Positions 9,703 through 20,467 are shown, counted from the first letter of the stretch. The stretch: 57,113 nucleotides of DNA from Rhodospirillaceae bacterium (GCA_947467145.1 CANIGJ010000027.1:1-57113), one strand, 5' to 3'. Made by a program: numbers and translations. The notes: generated from the letters alone by a model not told the origin.

Positions 9703-9703
9703 G

Positions 9704-10903
9704 TTACGCGGCCTCCTTCACGGCTTTGACAATTTTGGCCGCAGCATCCGAGAGATCGTCACCGGATACGATGGGCAGACCGGACTTGGCGAGGATTTCC
9801 TTGCCGAGTTCGACGTTGGTGCCTTCGAGGCGCACGACCAGCGGCACATTGAGCGACACTTCGCGCGCCGCCGCCACCACGCCTTCGGCGATGATGTCGC
9901 AGCGCATGATGCCGCCGAAGATGTTCACGAGAATGCCTTCGACGTTCTTGTCCGACATGATCAGCTTGAACGCGGTGGTGACGCGTTCTTTGGTGGCGCT
10001 GCCGCCGACGTCGAGGAAGTTGGCGGGCTCGCCACCATAGAGCTTGATGATGTCCATCGTCGCCATGGCGAGACCGGCGCCGTTGACCATGCAGCCGATG
10101 AAGCCGTCGAGCTTGATGTAGTTCAGCTCGTGCTTGCCGGCTTCGAGCTCGATCGGATCCTGCTCGTCCTCGTCGCGCATCTCCTCCACGTCCTTGTGGC
10201 GGAACAGCGCGTTGTCGTCGAAGTTCATCTTGGCGTCGAGGCAGACGATCTCACCCGCCTTGGTGACGACCATCGGGTTCACTTCAACCAGGCTCGCGTC
10301 CAGATCGACGAACGCCTTGTACATATTCATCAGGAAGGCGACTGCGCCTTTGACCTGATCGCCCTTGAGGCCGAGGCCGTAGGCGATGTCGCGCGCGTGG
10401 AAGCTTTGCATGCCCATCACGGGATCGATGTCGATGGTGATGATCTTTTCCGGCGAGTGCGCCGCGACCTCTTCGATGTCCATGCCGCCTTCGCTGGACG
10501 CGATGATGGTGACGCGGCTCGTCTTGCGGTCGATCAGCAGCGAGAGATACAGCTCGCGCGCGATGTCGCAGCCGTCTTCGATATAGACGCGCTTGACGAC
10601 CTTGCCGGCCGGGCCGGATTGGTGCGTGACCAGCGTGTTGCCGAGCATCTGGCCGGCGTTGGTCTTCGCATCCTCGATCGATTTGACGACGCGCACGCCG
10701 CCCTTGCCGCCGGCCGCAGCCTCTTTGAACGTGCCTTTGCCGCGACCACCCGCATGGATCTGCGATTTGACGACCCAGATCGGGCCGCCGAGATCCTTCG
10801 CGATTTTTTCGGCCTCGGCCGCCGTATAGGCGACGCCGCCCTTGAGCACTTTCACGCCGTAGCGCGCGAGTAGCTGTTTCGCCTGGTATTCGTGAATGTT
10901 CAT
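9704..10903 (-). CDS. sucC: Succinyl-CoA synthetase beta subunit
   Basis: A 399-residue ATP-grasp subunit that binds nucleotide and succinate. The N-terminus [17 protein letters not shown] is the family signature. [12 protein letters not shown] marks the nucleotide site, EVNPMVV the metal site, and [10 protein letters not shown] the succinate-side loop. It directly precedes sucD (one-base gap) and follows mdh in the same orientation, but a terminator-like hairpin lies between mdh and sucC. Confidence 0.97.
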   Translation of the reverse strand: MNIHEYQAKQLLARYGVKVLKGGVAYTAAEAEKIAKDLGGPIWVVKSQIHAGGRGKGTFKEAAAGGKGGVRVVKSIEDAKTNAGQMLGNTLVTHQSGPAGKVVKRVYIEDGCDIARELYLSLLIDRKTSRVTIIASSEGGMDIEEVAAHSPEKIITIDIDPVMGMQSFHARDIAYGLGLKGDQVKGAVAFLMNMYKAFVDLDASLVEVNPMVVTKAGEIVCLDAKMNFDDNALFRHKDVEEMRDEDEQDPIELEAGKHELNYIKLDGFIGCMVNGAGLAMATMDIIKLYGGEPANFLDVGGSATKERVTTAFKLIMSDKNVEGILVNIFGGIMRCDIIAEGVVAAAREVSLNVPLVVRLEGTNVELGKEILAKSGLPIVSGDDLSDAAAKIVKAVKEAA

Positions 10904-10936
10904 TCGGGCGTCCTGCTCATGCCTGCTTAAAAGTTC

Positions 10937-10958
10937 GGGGCCGGCAAGCCGGCCCCGT
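10937..10958 (-). terminator. Hairpin between mdh and sucC, possible attenuator or terminator
   Basis: CGGGGCCGG-CAAG-CCGGCCCCG forms a perfect 9-base-pair stem with a four-base loop. On the minus strand it is followed by AACTTTTAAG, a weak U-tract. It lies in the 63-base gap after mdh, so it may end part of the mdh transcripts and lower sucC expression relative to mdh. A stabilising or processing role is equally possible. Confidence 0.5.
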
Positions 10959-10966
10959 TACATGCG

Positions 10967-12064
<1,098 letters not shown>

Positions 12065-12069
12065 CTAAA

Positions 12070-12087
12070 CGCCTTGTAACAAAGGCG
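12070..12087 (-). terminator. Weak hairpin downstream of zapE
   Basis: CGCCTT-GTAACA-AAGGCG lies a few bases after the zapE stop and is followed on the minus strand by GTTTAG. The stem is only six pairs and the U-tract is short, so termination would be partial. It could separate zapE from mdh downstream. Confidence 0.3.
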
Positions 12088-12091
12088 AAAT

Positions 12092-13231
12092 TTACGCTGC
12101 TGGGGCGCCCTCGGCGGTCACATGGGGCAGTTTCAGGTATTCGACCGACTGCATCTCCATCAGGCGGGAAACCAGGCGTTCAAACTCGAATGCCCCCTCG
12201 CCGTCCAAATATAGCCCCTGCGGGGGCGCATCGGCCGAGCAGATCAGCTTCACCTTAGCCTCATAAACCGCATCGATCAGGGTGACGAAGCGGCGCGCCT
12301 CGGTCGCGTTGTCCGGGCCCATACGCGGGATATTGTCGAGGATCAGGGTATGGAAGCGATCCGCGATAGCGAGATAATCAGCCGGTCCGAGCGGGCGATT
12401 GCATAGATCGTCGAAGGAGGCGCGCGCCACGCCGCCCGCCGCCTCGATCTCGACCATGCGGCCTTTGATTTCGAGTTTCACGACCGTCGGCGGCGCGCCG
12501 GCGGCGAGATCGAAGAAATCCTCGTCCAGTTCGGCGGTCGCGGCCGGACCGGTCGGTGTGTGGAAGACGCGCATGCCCAGCATGCGCTCGAGACGGTAAT
12601 CGGCGCCACTCGCCAATTGATAGACGTCGAGCTTGGCCTCGATCAGCTTGATGAACGGAATGAAGCGGTCGCGCTGCAAGCCGTCCTTATAGAGATCCTT
12701 GGGCGGCCGGTTCGAGGTTGCGACGACAACGACGCCACGCTGGAACAAAGCTTCGAACAGGCGGCCCAGGATCATCGCATCGACGATGTTGGTGACCTGC
12801 AATTCGTCGAAGCACAGCAGCCAGGCTTCCTTGGCAAGCGCATCGGCCACGTGCGGAATGGGATCGCCTTCGTCGGCTTTTTTGGTGCTACGGAACTTGT
12901 TGAACCGTTCGTGCACGTCTTGCAGGAACGCATGGAAATGCGCGCGGCGCTTTTTGGTCGTGGGTGCGGTGGCGAAAAACACATCCATCAGCATGGATTT
13001 TCCGCCGCCGACGCCGCCATAGACGTAGAGCCCCTGCGGTGGGTTTTCCGTCTTGCGACGCGCGAGGCCGAAGCGTTCCTTCCAGCCGTTCACGCCCGTC
13101 TCGCCCGAATAATGCTCAAGCGCGCGATAGAGGCTCTGTAGCTTCTCGGCCAGCAGTTCCTGCGCGGGATCGGGTTTGAGGGCGCCCGACGCGACGCGCG
13201 CGCGATAGGCGAAAAGCGGACCTTCTGTCAT
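12092..13231 (-). CDS. zapE: Cell division protein ZapE (AFG1-like ATPase)
   Basis: A 379-residue P-loop ATPase of the AFG1/ZapE family, which acts at the division ring and in membrane-protein quality control. The Walker A motif is GGVGGGKSMLMD, Walker B is LLCFDELQV, and an arginine-containing sensor stretch follows (VVVATSNRPPKDLY). Family hallmarks include YVYGGVGGGKS near residue 85 and RFVTLIDAVYEAKV near the end. Its start is three bases after the stop of the PaiB-like gene, so the two are probably in one transcript. zapE just upstream of mdh is a common alphaproteobacterial arrangement. Confidence 0.93.
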   Translation of the reverse strand: MTEGPLFAYRARVASGALKPDPAQELLAEKLQSLYRALEHYSGETGVNGWKERFGLARRKTENPPQGLYVYGGVGGGKSMLMDVFFATAPTTKKRRAHFHAFLQDVHERFNKFRSTKKADEGDPIPHVADALAKEAWLLCFDELQVTNIVDAMILGRLFEALFQRGVVVVATSNRPPKDLYKDGLQRDRFIPFIKLIEAKLDVYQLASGADYRLERMLGMRVFHTPTGPAATAELDEDFFDLAAGAPPTVVKLEIKGRMVEIEAAGGVARASFDDLCNRPLGPADYLAIADRFHTLILDNIPRMGPDNATEARRFVTLIDAVYEAKVKLICSADAPPQGLYLDGEGAFEFERLVSRLMEMQSVEYLKLPHVTAEGAPAA

Positions 13232-13234
13232 GGG

Positions 13235-13852
13235 CTACGTTTTAGCGTGCTCCATGGCATCGGCAAGAGCCGTTTCGCCCTCGGCGCGCAGAGCAGCTAT
13301 AACCCTGCCACGATCCTCGAGCGAGCGGTTCTGCGACATCTTGGCTTTGCCTTCGATGCGGGTGATCGGAATGGCAAAGGAGACCACCCCCTTCAGCATG
13401 CCGTCGATGAAGCTGTCCGGCTGCCCCGCCAGGGTCCAGCGGTCGGGTCCGGCGCCCTCGAACGTATCGGCCAGATGCGCCAAATGGGCGCGGGTCACCG
13501 CCGGCGCATCGATGACGACCGGCTTGCCGTAAACATGCACCGCGACGTAGTTCCAGGTCGGCACCGCGGGCGACGGCTTTTCGTACCAGGTGGGTGAGAT
13601 ATAGCCGTGCGGGCCGGCGAACACGATAAGCGCTTCGGTGGCGCCGTCGAAGCTTTGCCAATGCGGATTCTGGCGCGCCATGTGCGCGTGCAAGGTTCCG
13701 TTTGGCCCTTCGCCCGGTTCGATCAGAAAGGGCAGATGCGTCGCCATCAGCGCACCATCGACCAGACTGGTGATCACACCGAACGGATCGCGGCGGATCG
13801 CATCGATCTGCCACGCGGTACCGTTTTCATTGAAATGTTGAGGGATATACAT
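13235..13852 (-). CDS. PaiB-like FMN-binding protein
   Basis: A 205-residue protein of the PaiB family, a split-barrel flavin-binding fold annotated as an FMN-binding negative transcriptional regulator. Typical features are the N-terminus MYIPQHFNE, ATHLPFLIE, LHAHMARQNPHW, and a segment with GPHGYISPTWYE followed by VPTWNYVAVHVYGKP. The family was named for a Bacillus sporulation and protease repressor, but most members have no tested function and no DNA-binding domain, so a regulatory role here is uncertain. It is upstream of zapE with a three-base gap. Confidence 0.88.
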   Translation of the reverse strand: MYIPQHFNENGTAWQIDAIRRDPFGVITSLVDGALMATHLPFLIEPGEGPNGTLHAHMARQNPHWQSFDGATEALIVFAGPHGYISPTWYEKPSPAVPTWNYVAVHVYGKPVVIDAPAVTRAHLAHLADTFEGAGPDRWTLAGQPDSFIDGMLKGVVSFAIPITRIEGKAKMSQNRSLEDRGRVIAALRAEGETALADAMEHAKT

Positions 13853-13914
13853 GGCCGTGCGCGCCCCGCTGAGAGGACCGCAGTATGACCCGTTTGACGA
13901 TCAGGAAAAGAGGG

Positions 13915-14748
13915 TTACTTCCAGGCCGCGCCGTTGCGCATGTCGTCGGTGGCGCGGCGCCCGCGCTTACGCTCACGACGGTCCTTGCTGCTGACGATCT
14001 TACGTACTTTCTTGCGGCGATCCGGCCCGCGCTGAATGCGCGCCGCCGCCAGACGTTCAGCCGCTTCGATCTCGACCATCGTGATTTCTTCGACCACGCG
14101 CTCGCGTGACATCTCGATCAGCCGTTCCTTGGTGACCGTTTCCTTGCCGTGGATGGTCTTCCAGCCGGCCAGGGCATCGAACGCCATCTTGCGGTTGATC
14201 TTGCCGGTCTTCTCGTCGATCGCCTTGTCGGCATCGAGCGGTACGATCGACTGTGGCACGAGGTCCGCATTGAAGGCGCCGCGCAGATATTGCAGGCCGA
14301 TCTCGTTGATGATCTCGATCGCCTCGTTCACCGCTTCGTCGTTCGGCAGGTCGAGTTTGAAGAAAAAGAATTCGAGGCCGTCGAATTCGTAGGCGCCGCC
14401 CTTGCCAACGGCACGCGACAGCCAATTCTCGCAAAAGCGCGTGAAGGTGTCGGCGGAGCGTTCGCCCGCCTTGGTGCCGATGGCGCGAAAGAAGGGGCGC
14501 ATGTCGAACGCGAAAACCTTGCCGCCGCCGCCGGCCGCGATCTTGGTCGCGGCAATGCGTTCGTCGGTCAGCGCCGCATCTTCAAAAACCTCGCTGGTCG
14601 CAACCATGCGGTCTTCGTCGATCCGGTCGTCGATGTAGATCGTGCCGTTCTCGAGATCGATCGAATCGTCGACCTCGAAACCGCCCAACGGATCATGCGC
14701 CTTCGGCTTTGGCTTAGCCTTGGACTTACCGAGAAGCCGTTCGAGCAT
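13915..14748 (-). CDS. Conserved protein of unknown function with a possible degenerate GGDEF-like domain
   Basis: A 277-residue soluble protein. ATG at 14748 is chosen because GAGGGAAT precedes it; the open frame extends 22 codons further without support. The N-terminus is lysine/proline-rich (LGKSKAKPKPKAHDP). The middle (about 75-150) reads KVFAFDMRPFFRAIG, a helix (TFTRFCENWLSRAV), then AYEFDGLEFFFFKL, followed by a helix. The order D-x-x-F-F, helix, then x-x-D-G-x-E-F and a hydrophobic strand resembles a GGDEF nucleotide-cyclase fold with FDGLEF in place of the signature. This is inference from pattern only. The C-terminus (from about 240) is very basic (RRKKVRKIV, RRERKRGRR), suggesting contact with nucleic acid or membrane. 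It stands alone between sdhB and the PaiB-like gene. Confidence 0.6.
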   Translation of the reverse strand: MLERLLGKSKAKPKPKAHDPLGGFEVDDSIDLENGTIYIDDRIDEDRMVATSEVFEDAALTDERIAATKIAAGGGGKVFAFDMRPFFRAIGTKAGERSADTFTRFCENWLSRAVGKGGAYEFDGLEFFFFKLDLPNDEAVNEAIEIINEIGLQYLRGAFNADLVPQSIVPLDADKAIDEKTGKINRKMAFDALAGWKTIHGKETVTKERLIEMSRERVVEEITMVEIEAAERLAAARIQRGPDRRKKVRKIVSSKDRRERKRGRRATDDMRNGAAWK

Positions 14749-14916
14749 GGAAATTCCCTCAATACGCGCGCACGGTGCCAATTGTACGTTTTTGGCGCAC
14801 CGTATCAGGGGCAATCTACGCAGAGTCCGGGCGGTGAAAAATACGTAACTTCAACAGTCTAGTTACGCGCCGACGCCGTCACCGGATGTATACAATCCGG
14901 GCAGAAGCAGCCGTCT

Positions 14917-15693
14917 TTAGCGCCGTTCGACGAGCAGCTTTTTCGTCTCGGCGATGGCTTTGGCCGGATTCAAGGACTTAGGACAGGTATTGGTGCAGTT
15001 CATGATGGTGTGGCACCGATACAGCCGGAACGGATCCTCGAGATTGTCCAACCGATCGCCGCTCCGCTCGTCGCGGCTGTCGGCGATCCAGCGATAGGCC
15101 TGGAGCAGGACGGCCGGGCCGAGATAGCGGTCGGAATTCCACCAATAGCTGGGGCAGCTCGTCGTGCAGCAGAAGCACAAGATGCATTCCCACAAGCCGT
15201 CGAGGCGTTCGCGCTCCTCGGGGCTCTGCAGGCGCTCCTTGTCGGGCGCCGGCGTATCAGCCTGCAGCCACGGTTGGATCGAGGCGTATTGCGCATAGGC
15301 CTTGGACAGATCGGGCACGAGGTCTTTGACGACCTCCATATGCGGCAGCGGATAGACCTTCACGTCGCCTTTGATGTCGCCCATGTCCTTGGTGCAGGCG
15401 AGCGTGTTCGTGCCGTCGATGTTCATCGCGCACGACCCGCACACGCCTTCGCGGCACGAGCGGCGGAAGGTGAGCGTCGGATCCATCTCGTTCTTGATCT
15501 TGATCAGACCGTCCAGAACCATCGGCCCGCACGAGTCCATGTCGACTTCGTAGGTATCGACGCTCGGGTTTTCGCCCGTGTCCGGATCCCAACGATAGAC
15601 CTGGTAGCGGCGAATATTCTTCGTTCCCGCCTTGGCCTTGTGCGTCTTGCCTTGCTTGATCTTCGAATTGCGCGGCAGCGAAAGTTCGACCAT
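14917..15693 (-). CDS. sdhB: Succinate dehydrogenase iron-sulfur subunit
   Basis: A 258-residue electron-transfer subunit of complex II. The plant-ferredoxin-like 2Fe-2S cluster ligands are in [13 protein letters not shown] with a last cysteine in NTLACTK. The 4Fe-4S and 3Fe-4S ligands are in [12 protein letters not shown] and [17 protein letters not shown]. It passes electrons from the SdhA flavin to the quinone site formed with SdhC/SdhD. It is the last gene of sdhCDAB, 26 bases after sdhA. Confidence 0.97.
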   Translation of the reverse strand: MVELSLPRNSKIKQGKTHKAKAGTKNIRRYQVYRWDPDTGENPSVDTYEVDMDSCGPMVLDGLIKIKNEMDPTLTFRRSCREGVCGSCAMNIDGTNTLACTKDMGDIKGDVKVYPLPHMEVVKDLVPDLSKAYAQYASIQPWLQADTPAPDKERLQSPEERERLDGLWECILCFCCTTSCPSYWWNSDRYLGPAVLLQAYRWIADSRDERSGDRLDNLEDPFRLYRCHTIMNCTNTCPKSLNPAKAIAETKKLLVERR

Positions 15694-15719
15694 GTGTCCG
15701 GACCTCGACTAAATGCGGC

Positions 15720-17510
15720 TCAGTAAACGCGCTTCTGCGGCGCGATGTATTTGACTTCGTCGGTCAACGTGTAGGTGTGCACCGGGCGATAGCCGAGTTT
15801 CACCTTCGACGCGTCATCGACCCACGCCAACGAATGCTTCATCCAATTGACGTCGTCGCGATCGGGAAAATCCTCGTGCGCATGCGCGCCGCGCGATTCC
15901 TTACGTGCTTCCGCCGAATAGAGCGTCGCCAGCGAATTGACGATCAGGTTGTCGAGTTCGAGCGTCTCGACCAAATCGGAATTCCAGATCAGCGAACGGT
16001 CGGCGACCTTCACCGAATGGAAGCGCTGGGCGATCTCGTTGATCTTCTGGCAACCTTCCTCCAGCACCTTCTGGGTGCGGAAAACGGCGGCGTTGTTCTG
16101 CATGATGCGCTGCATATCGAGGCGGATCTGCGCCGTCGATTCCGAGCCGTTGGCATTGCGCAGCTTATCGAAGCGCGCGATGGCCTCTTCGCCCGTGTTG
16201 GCTTTGGGTTCCTTCACCTTCTGGCCGGGCTTCACGAGCTGGGCGGCGCGCAACGCGGCAGCACGCCCGAACACCACGAGATCGAGCAGCGAGTTGGTGC
16301 CCAAACGGTTGGCGCCGTGCACCGACACGCAGGCCGCTTCGCCGATCGCCATCAGACCCTGGCAGACCGTATCCGGATTGCCGTCGGTCGGACGCATGAC
16401 TTCGCCGTGATAATTAGTCGGCACGCCGCCCATGTTGTAATGCACGGTCGGCAGGATCGGGATCGGCTCCTTCGTCGCATCGACACCGGCGAAGATGCGC
16501 GCCGTCTCGGTGATGCCGGGTAGGCGCGCGTTCAGCACGTCGGCGCCCAGATGCTCCAGATGCAAATAGATGAAATCCTTGTTCGGACCGCAGCCGCGGC
16601 CTTCGCGGATCTCGACGGTCATCGAACGGCTGACGACGTCGCGCGACGCCAGATCTTTCGCGGTCGGCGCGTAGCGTTCCATGAAAGCTTCGCCGGCGGA
16701 GTTCGTCACATACCCGCCTTCGCCGCGCGCACCCTCGGTGATCAGGCAGCCGGCGCCGTAGATGCCGGTCGGATGGAACTGCACGAATTCCATATCCTGC
16801 AGCGGCAGGCCGACGCGCGCCGCCATGGCGTTGCCGTCGCCCGTGCAGGTATGCGCGGACGTGCAGGAGAAATAGCTGCGACCGTAACCGCCGGTCGCCA
16901 ACACGGTCTGCGAGGCGAGGAAGCGATGGATCGAGCCGTCGGCGAGGTTCCACGCCATGACGCCGCGGATCGAGCCGTCGTCGTCGGAGATCAGATCGAT
17001 CGCGACATATTCGACGAAGAATTCCGCGTTATGCTTCAGGCACTGCTGATAGAGCGTGTGCAGGATCGCATGACCGGTGCGGTCGGCGGCGGCGCAGGCG
17101 CGCTCCACCGGCGCCTTGCCGTAATCGCGCATATGACCGCCGAACGGGCGCTGGTAGATCTTGCCTTCTTCGGTGCGCGAAAACGGCACGCCGAAATGTT
17201 CAAGCTCGTAAACCGACGGCACGGCCTCGCGGCACATATATTCGATGGCGTCCTGGTCGCCGAGCCAATCGGCGCCTTTGACCGTGTCGTACATGTGCCA
17301 CTGCCAGGAATCTTCCTGCATGTTGCCGAGGGACGCGCCGATGCCGCCCTGTGCGGCGACGGTGTGGCTGCGCGTCGGGAAGACCTTGGTGATGCAGGCG
17401 GTGCGCAAGCCCGCAGCACCCATGCCGAGTGTCGCGCGCAGGCCCGCGCCGCCAGCACCGACCACGATGACGTCGTGGACGTGATCGACGATCTTATAGG
17501 AATTGGGCAT
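15720..17510 (-). CDS. sdhA: Succinate dehydrogenase flavoprotein subunit
   Basis: A 596-residue subunit that oxidises succinate to fumarate on covalently bound FAD. The dinucleotide motif is [11 protein letters not shown], and the histidine that carries the flavin is in [13 protein letters not shown]. Other marks are [16 protein letters not shown] and the family end [13 protein letters not shown] at 17510 ([10 protein letters not shown]) is used rather than an in-frame start 24 codons upstream, because the upstream part would overlap sdhD. Flavinylation normally needs SdhE, which is not in this window. Confidence 0.97.
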   Translation of the reverse strand: MPNSYKIVDHVHDVIVVGAGGAGLRATLGMGAAGLRTACITKVFPTRSHTVAAQGGIGASLGNMQEDSWQWHMYDTVKGADWLGDQDAIEYMCREAVPSVYELEHFGVPFSRTEEGKIYQRPFGGHMRDYGKAPVERACAAADRTGHAILHTLYQQCLKHNAEFFVEYVAIDLISDDDGSIRGVMAWNLADGSIHRFLASQTVLATGGYGRSYFSCTSAHTCTGDGNAMAARVGLPLQDMEFVQFHPTGIYGAGCLITEGARGEGGYVTNSAGEAFMERYAPTAKDLASRDVVSRSMTVEIREGRGCGPNKDFIYLHLEHLGADVLNARLPGITETARIFAGVDATKEPIPILPTVHYNMGGVPTNYHGEVMRPTDGNPDTVCQGLMAIGEAACVSVHGANRLGTNSLLDLVVFGRAAALRAAQLVKPGQKVKEPKANTGEEAIARFDKLRNANGSESTAQIRLDMQRIMQNNAAVFRTQKVLEEGCQKINEIAQRFHSVKVADRSLIWNSDLVETLELDNLIVNSLATLYSAEARKESRGAHAHEDFPDRDDVNWMKHSLAWVDDASKVKLGYRPVHTYTLTDEVKYIAPQKRVY

Positions 17511-17517
17511 GGGACGT

Positions 17518-17901
17518 TCAGCCTCCGAAGGCGACTTTGACGAGCGCGAAGATGGAGAACGCGCCGACGAAAATAGTGGCAAAGGTATTAAGCATGAGCG
17601 CGACGACCTTGGTCTTCTCGACGTGCAGGTAATCCTCGATCACGATCTGAAGGCCGAGCTTCAGATGATAGAACAAGGTCCCGACGAACAGCACCATCAG
17701 GAAGACGTTGGCGCCGGTATTGAGCCAGAGCTTGAAAGCCGGCAGCGGCACGCCGGCGAGCTTGATCGCCGAGACGACGAACCAGATGCCGAGCGGCACC
17801 AGGGCAATGGCGGAAAGGCGCTGCACCCACCAGTGATGCACGCCATCCTTGGCGGAGCCGAGACCGCGGACGCGGGCGAGATCGGAGCGAAGATCGACCA
17901 T
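17518..17901 (-). CDS. sdhD: Succinate dehydrogenase membrane anchor subunit SdhD
   Basis: A 127-residue membrane protein with three hydrophobic helices (about 29-50, 62-82 and 99-122). [16 protein letters not shown] near the N-terminus is the conserved anchor motif, and the heme/quinone histidine is in [18 protein letters not shown]. Together with SdhC it anchors SdhAB and forms the ubiquinone site. It is ten bases downstream of sdhC and seven upstream of sdhA. Confidence 0.93.
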   Translation of the reverse strand: MVDLRSDLARVRGLGSAKDGVHHWWVQRLSAIALVPLGIWFVVSAIKLAGVPLPAFKLWLNTGANVFLMVLFVGTLFYHLKLGLQIVIEDYLHVEKTKVVALMLNTFATIFVGAFSIFALVKVAFGG

Positions 17902-17911
17902 CGTTCTCTCC

Positions 17912-18292
17912 TTAAGCCAGCGCGATGAGCCAGGTCGCGACGGTCAGCACGACCGAGGCGACGATGACCGTCCAGCCGGTGGCATAGAGCTTGGGGATTT
18001 CGAAACCCCAGCCGGTATCCCAGGCGAGATGACGCAGACCGTTGCACAGATGAAACCAGAAACAGAACGTCCAGCCGATCAGGCAGAGGATGCCGATGGG
18101 CGAGCCGAGGATGGCCTGGGCTGTCGCGAAGCTCTCAGCGCCGTAGAGCGCCGACGAGAGCCAGTAGGCCAGCGCCAGCGCGCCGACAGCCATTGCGCAG
18201 CCGGTGATGCGATGGGCGATCGAGAGGACCATCGTGATCTGCCACCGATACACCCCAAGGTGCGGCGAAAGCGGACGGTTACCCGTGGACAT
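17912..18292 (-). CDS. sdhC: Succinate dehydrogenase cytochrome b556 subunit SdhC
   Basis: A 126-residue membrane protein with three helices. It has the family signature RPLSPHLGVYRWQITMVLSI followed by AHRITG, and HLCNGLRHLAWD contains the heme-ligand region. It is the first gene of sdhCDAB; the 146 bases upstream (18293-18438) should contain the operon promoter, but I could not define one with confidence. Confidence 0.94.
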   Translation of the reverse strand: MSTGNRPLSPHLGVYRWQITMVLSIAHRITGCAMAVGALALAYWLSSALYGAESFATAQAILGSPIGILCLIGWTFCFWFHLCNGLRHLAWDTGWGFEIPKLYATGWTVIVASVVLTVATWLIALA

Positions 18293-18438
18293 AATTTAAC
18301 TGCCCCGTCTTGAACTTACGGCGCGGAAGACTGCGCCCCCTGAACCCGGGCGCACTCAATAGCGCGCTAGGCACAAATTGGGGTTTAGACGCTCCCCAGA
18401 CTCGTGTCAACGAGGGCCCACCGCGCACCATTTGCGAC

Positions 18439-18693
18439 TCATTCGCGATTGGAATCATTGGCATTTTGGCCCTGAACCCAGCGCGTCAGATCACTGCCGC
18501 GCGTGCCGACATCGCCCAGCGGCGGGGCGCTGCGGATCAGCCGAAGTCCGGCCATCAGCCCGGCGCAACACTGGCGTGCGATGCGTACCATGACGAGAAA
18601 ACGCTGACGCCGCAGCCGGCGCGAGCGGTCGAAGACCGCACGTTGGAACCGCGCGGTGTCGGATGGGCTCAGGCTTCGCGACAGACCTGTCAT
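18439..18693 (-). CDS. Small arginine-rich protein of unknown function
   Basis: An 84-residue basic protein. The ATG at 18693 has a good ribosome site (CAGGAG, eight bases upstream), which is the main reason to accept it. The central part (RSRRLRRQRFLVMVRIARQC) is arginine-rich and could form an amphipathic helix; the rest is low in recognisable motifs. It lies downstream of the LysR gene on the same strand with a 93-base gap and upstream of sdhC. I do not recognise a family. It may instead be a spurious frame. Confidence 0.4.
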   Translation of the reverse strand: MTGLSRSLSPSDTARFQRAVFDRSRRLRRQRFLVMVRIARQCCAGLMAGLRLIRSAPPLGDVGTRGSDLTRWVQGQNANDSNRE

Positions 18694-18786
18694 GACATTC
18701 TCCTGACGTTACAGGAGAGAGGTTAGCGAGGCTCCAACCCCGCGAATAACGAATTTAAATGATCCCAGCCATCTGATTTAAAGATA

Positions 18787-19674
18787 CTACTCTGCGGCCT
18801 TGGCAGCCTTCCAGCCGCTGTGGGCCAGAGCAAGCAAGGCGCGAAGGCAGCTCGACGCGGCGCCGTCGCGCCGGCGCACGAAGGCGGTATCGACGATGGC
18901 TTCGTCGGGCGGCAGCACATGCAAGGCCACCCGGCCGTCGCGGCGCATCGGTTCCATCAAAGCGCGCGGCAGCAGCGCGATGCCGATGCCGGCGGCGACG
19001 CAGGCCACGATGCCGTCGATCGTGCCGAATTCCATCCAACGCACGCCGACGATGCCGCGGCTCGCCAGCACCGTTTCCAGACGCTGGCGATAGGAACAGC
19101 CCAAGCGCAAGACGACGCATTTCATCTCGCGCGCTTGGAACAGCTCGGCCAGCGTTGTGATCGACGGCTGCGTGACGATGGCGAGCTCTTCGCGGAACAC
19201 GACTTCTTCCACTAAATCGGGATGCGCGACGGGCCCGCAGACGAATGCGCCTTCAACGCGATGCGCCAGCACGGCATCGACCAACTCGGCCGTCGTTCCC
19301 GTCTTCAAGGAGAGATCGACGTCGGGATAGGTCTGCGCGAACACCGACAGCACGGGCGCCAGACGCAACGCCGCCGTCGTTTCCAACGAACCGACCGCGA
19401 GCGATCCGCTTGGCGTGCCGTCATCCTCGACCGCGCGCCGCGCTTCGCCCAACAAGGCCGCGATGCGTTCGGCGTAGGGCAACAGACGTTGTCCGGCCGG
19501 CGTCAGGATCACGCCGCGGCTGTGGCGCTGAAACAAGGCAGAGCCCAGCTCATCTTCGAGCGCCTTGATGCGCGCCGTCACATTGGACTGCACAGTATTG
19601 AGTTCGAGTGCCGCGCGGCTGATCGCGCCGACACGCGCCACGGCTTCGAAAAATTTAAGATCGGTCGCGTCCAT
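18787..19674 (-). CDS. LysR-family transcriptional regulator
   Basis: A 295-residue regulator. The N-terminal winged helix-turn-helix (residues 1-60) reads MDATDLKFFEAVARVGAISR, then AALELNTVQSNVTARIKALE and LGSALFQRHSRG. The C-terminal periplasmic-binding-like effector domain (about 90-290) follows. LysR proteins usually control a divergent gene, but the next gene on the plus strand is a response regulator almost 800 bases away, so no clear target is visible. The effector is unknown. Confidence 0.93.
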   Translation of the reverse strand: MDATDLKFFEAVARVGAISRAALELNTVQSNVTARIKALEDELGSALFQRHSRGVILTPAGQRLLPYAERIAALLGEARRAVEDDGTPSGSLAVGSLETTAALRLAPVLSVFAQTYPDVDLSLKTGTTAELVDAVLAHRVEGAFVCGPVAHPDLVEEVVFREELAIVTQPSITTLAELFQAREMKCVVLRLGCSYRQRLETVLASRGIVGVRWMEFGTIDGIVACVAAGIGIALLPRALMEPMRRDGRVALHVLPPDEAIVDTAFVRRRDGAASSCLRALLALAHSGWKAAKAAE

Positions 19675-20467
19675 CGTGCGCTGAGTCTAGTCGATCCCAG
19701 CGCACCTGACGATGCGCGCAAATGCGGGGGCAGACATCAAAAACCCAGATGGCTGTGCATAGCTTCGTGGATAAGATGTGATCCAATTGTGCACATAGAC
19801 GTTTTTTATTCACAGGATTCTGCAAATCGCGGCGACAATTCCATTGAAGCCATATTGGCTTTTTCTCATCATTCCTGTGTACGCGAAAAGCGTTTCGCTG
19901 CGGCTTCACTGCATGGTTCTGCTGTGCATGGTAGGCGCAGAGGTGGCTGGCAAAGCCTTCGGGCGATGCCGGTTGCGGCGGTGATCGGTTCGGCCGATTC
20001 GCGTCGGCAGACCGACCACTTAGCTCTTGCCCCGTTTCGACGCGGGTGAGCGGTATCGGCGGTTTTGCCTGCGCCTTTGGCGAGCGGATCGTCCGAGCGG
20101 ATCGTTCATTTGGTGGCCTGACCAAGAGAACATCGTCCGCACACCGCTCTCACGTCGTGGCAGCGGCGCGAGACGAGACGCGGGGACCGTACGGGGGCCT
20201 ACCGGCTCTAAGAGGCGTCAGGACGCATCGTTTCGGCGATGCACTTATGTGGGGATCCCAGGCCTCGCATAAATCCTGACGCCTCTTTATCCCTTCGGTG
20301 CTTTTCTCGGTCTTTTCCGGGACTTATCCGCACCCCTTTATCCACACCTTTAGGTTGAATAGGTACTTTCCGAAAATTCGGTTCTTCCGGATGCCGTCGG
20401 GCGCGAAGCGGCCATATTATCCTGGCGTTCGGTAACGTCGTCGTGAACGCCTTAATGGATTGATCCG
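19675..20467. other. 793-base non-coding region with DnaA-box-like sites and repeats
   Basis: There is no convincing gene here. TTATTCACA at 19806-19814 and TTATCCACA at 20338-20346 match the DnaA box TTATNCACA exactly. One-mismatch copies are at 19754-19762 (reverse), 19766-19774 (reverse), 19787-19795 and 20324-20332. CGAGCGGATCGT is directly repeated at 20081-20092 and 20094-20105. GANTC methylation sites occur near 19684, 19816 and 19996. A folded RNA candidate lies at 20210-20290. The region contains the promoters of the LysR gene and the response regulator, and could additionally be a DnaA-regulated or replication-related site. Confidence 0.5.
20210..20290 (+). ncRNA. Candidate structured RNA forming a three-way junction
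   Basis: The outer stem pairs AAGAGGCGTCAGGA (20210-20223) with TCCTGACGCCTCTT (20274-20287), a perfect 14-base-pair helix. Inside it, GCATCG-TTTCGG-CGATGC (20225-20242) and a 10-pair hairpin with two G-U pairs (20245-20254 with 20263-20272, starting TTATGTGGGG) leave only four unpaired junction bases. The stem is followed by TTTAT on the plus strand, a weak terminator-like tail, so plus-strand transcription is preferred. It is not a tRNA, and I could not match it to a known riboswitch core. It ends about 180 bases before the response-regulator start. Confidence 0.4.
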
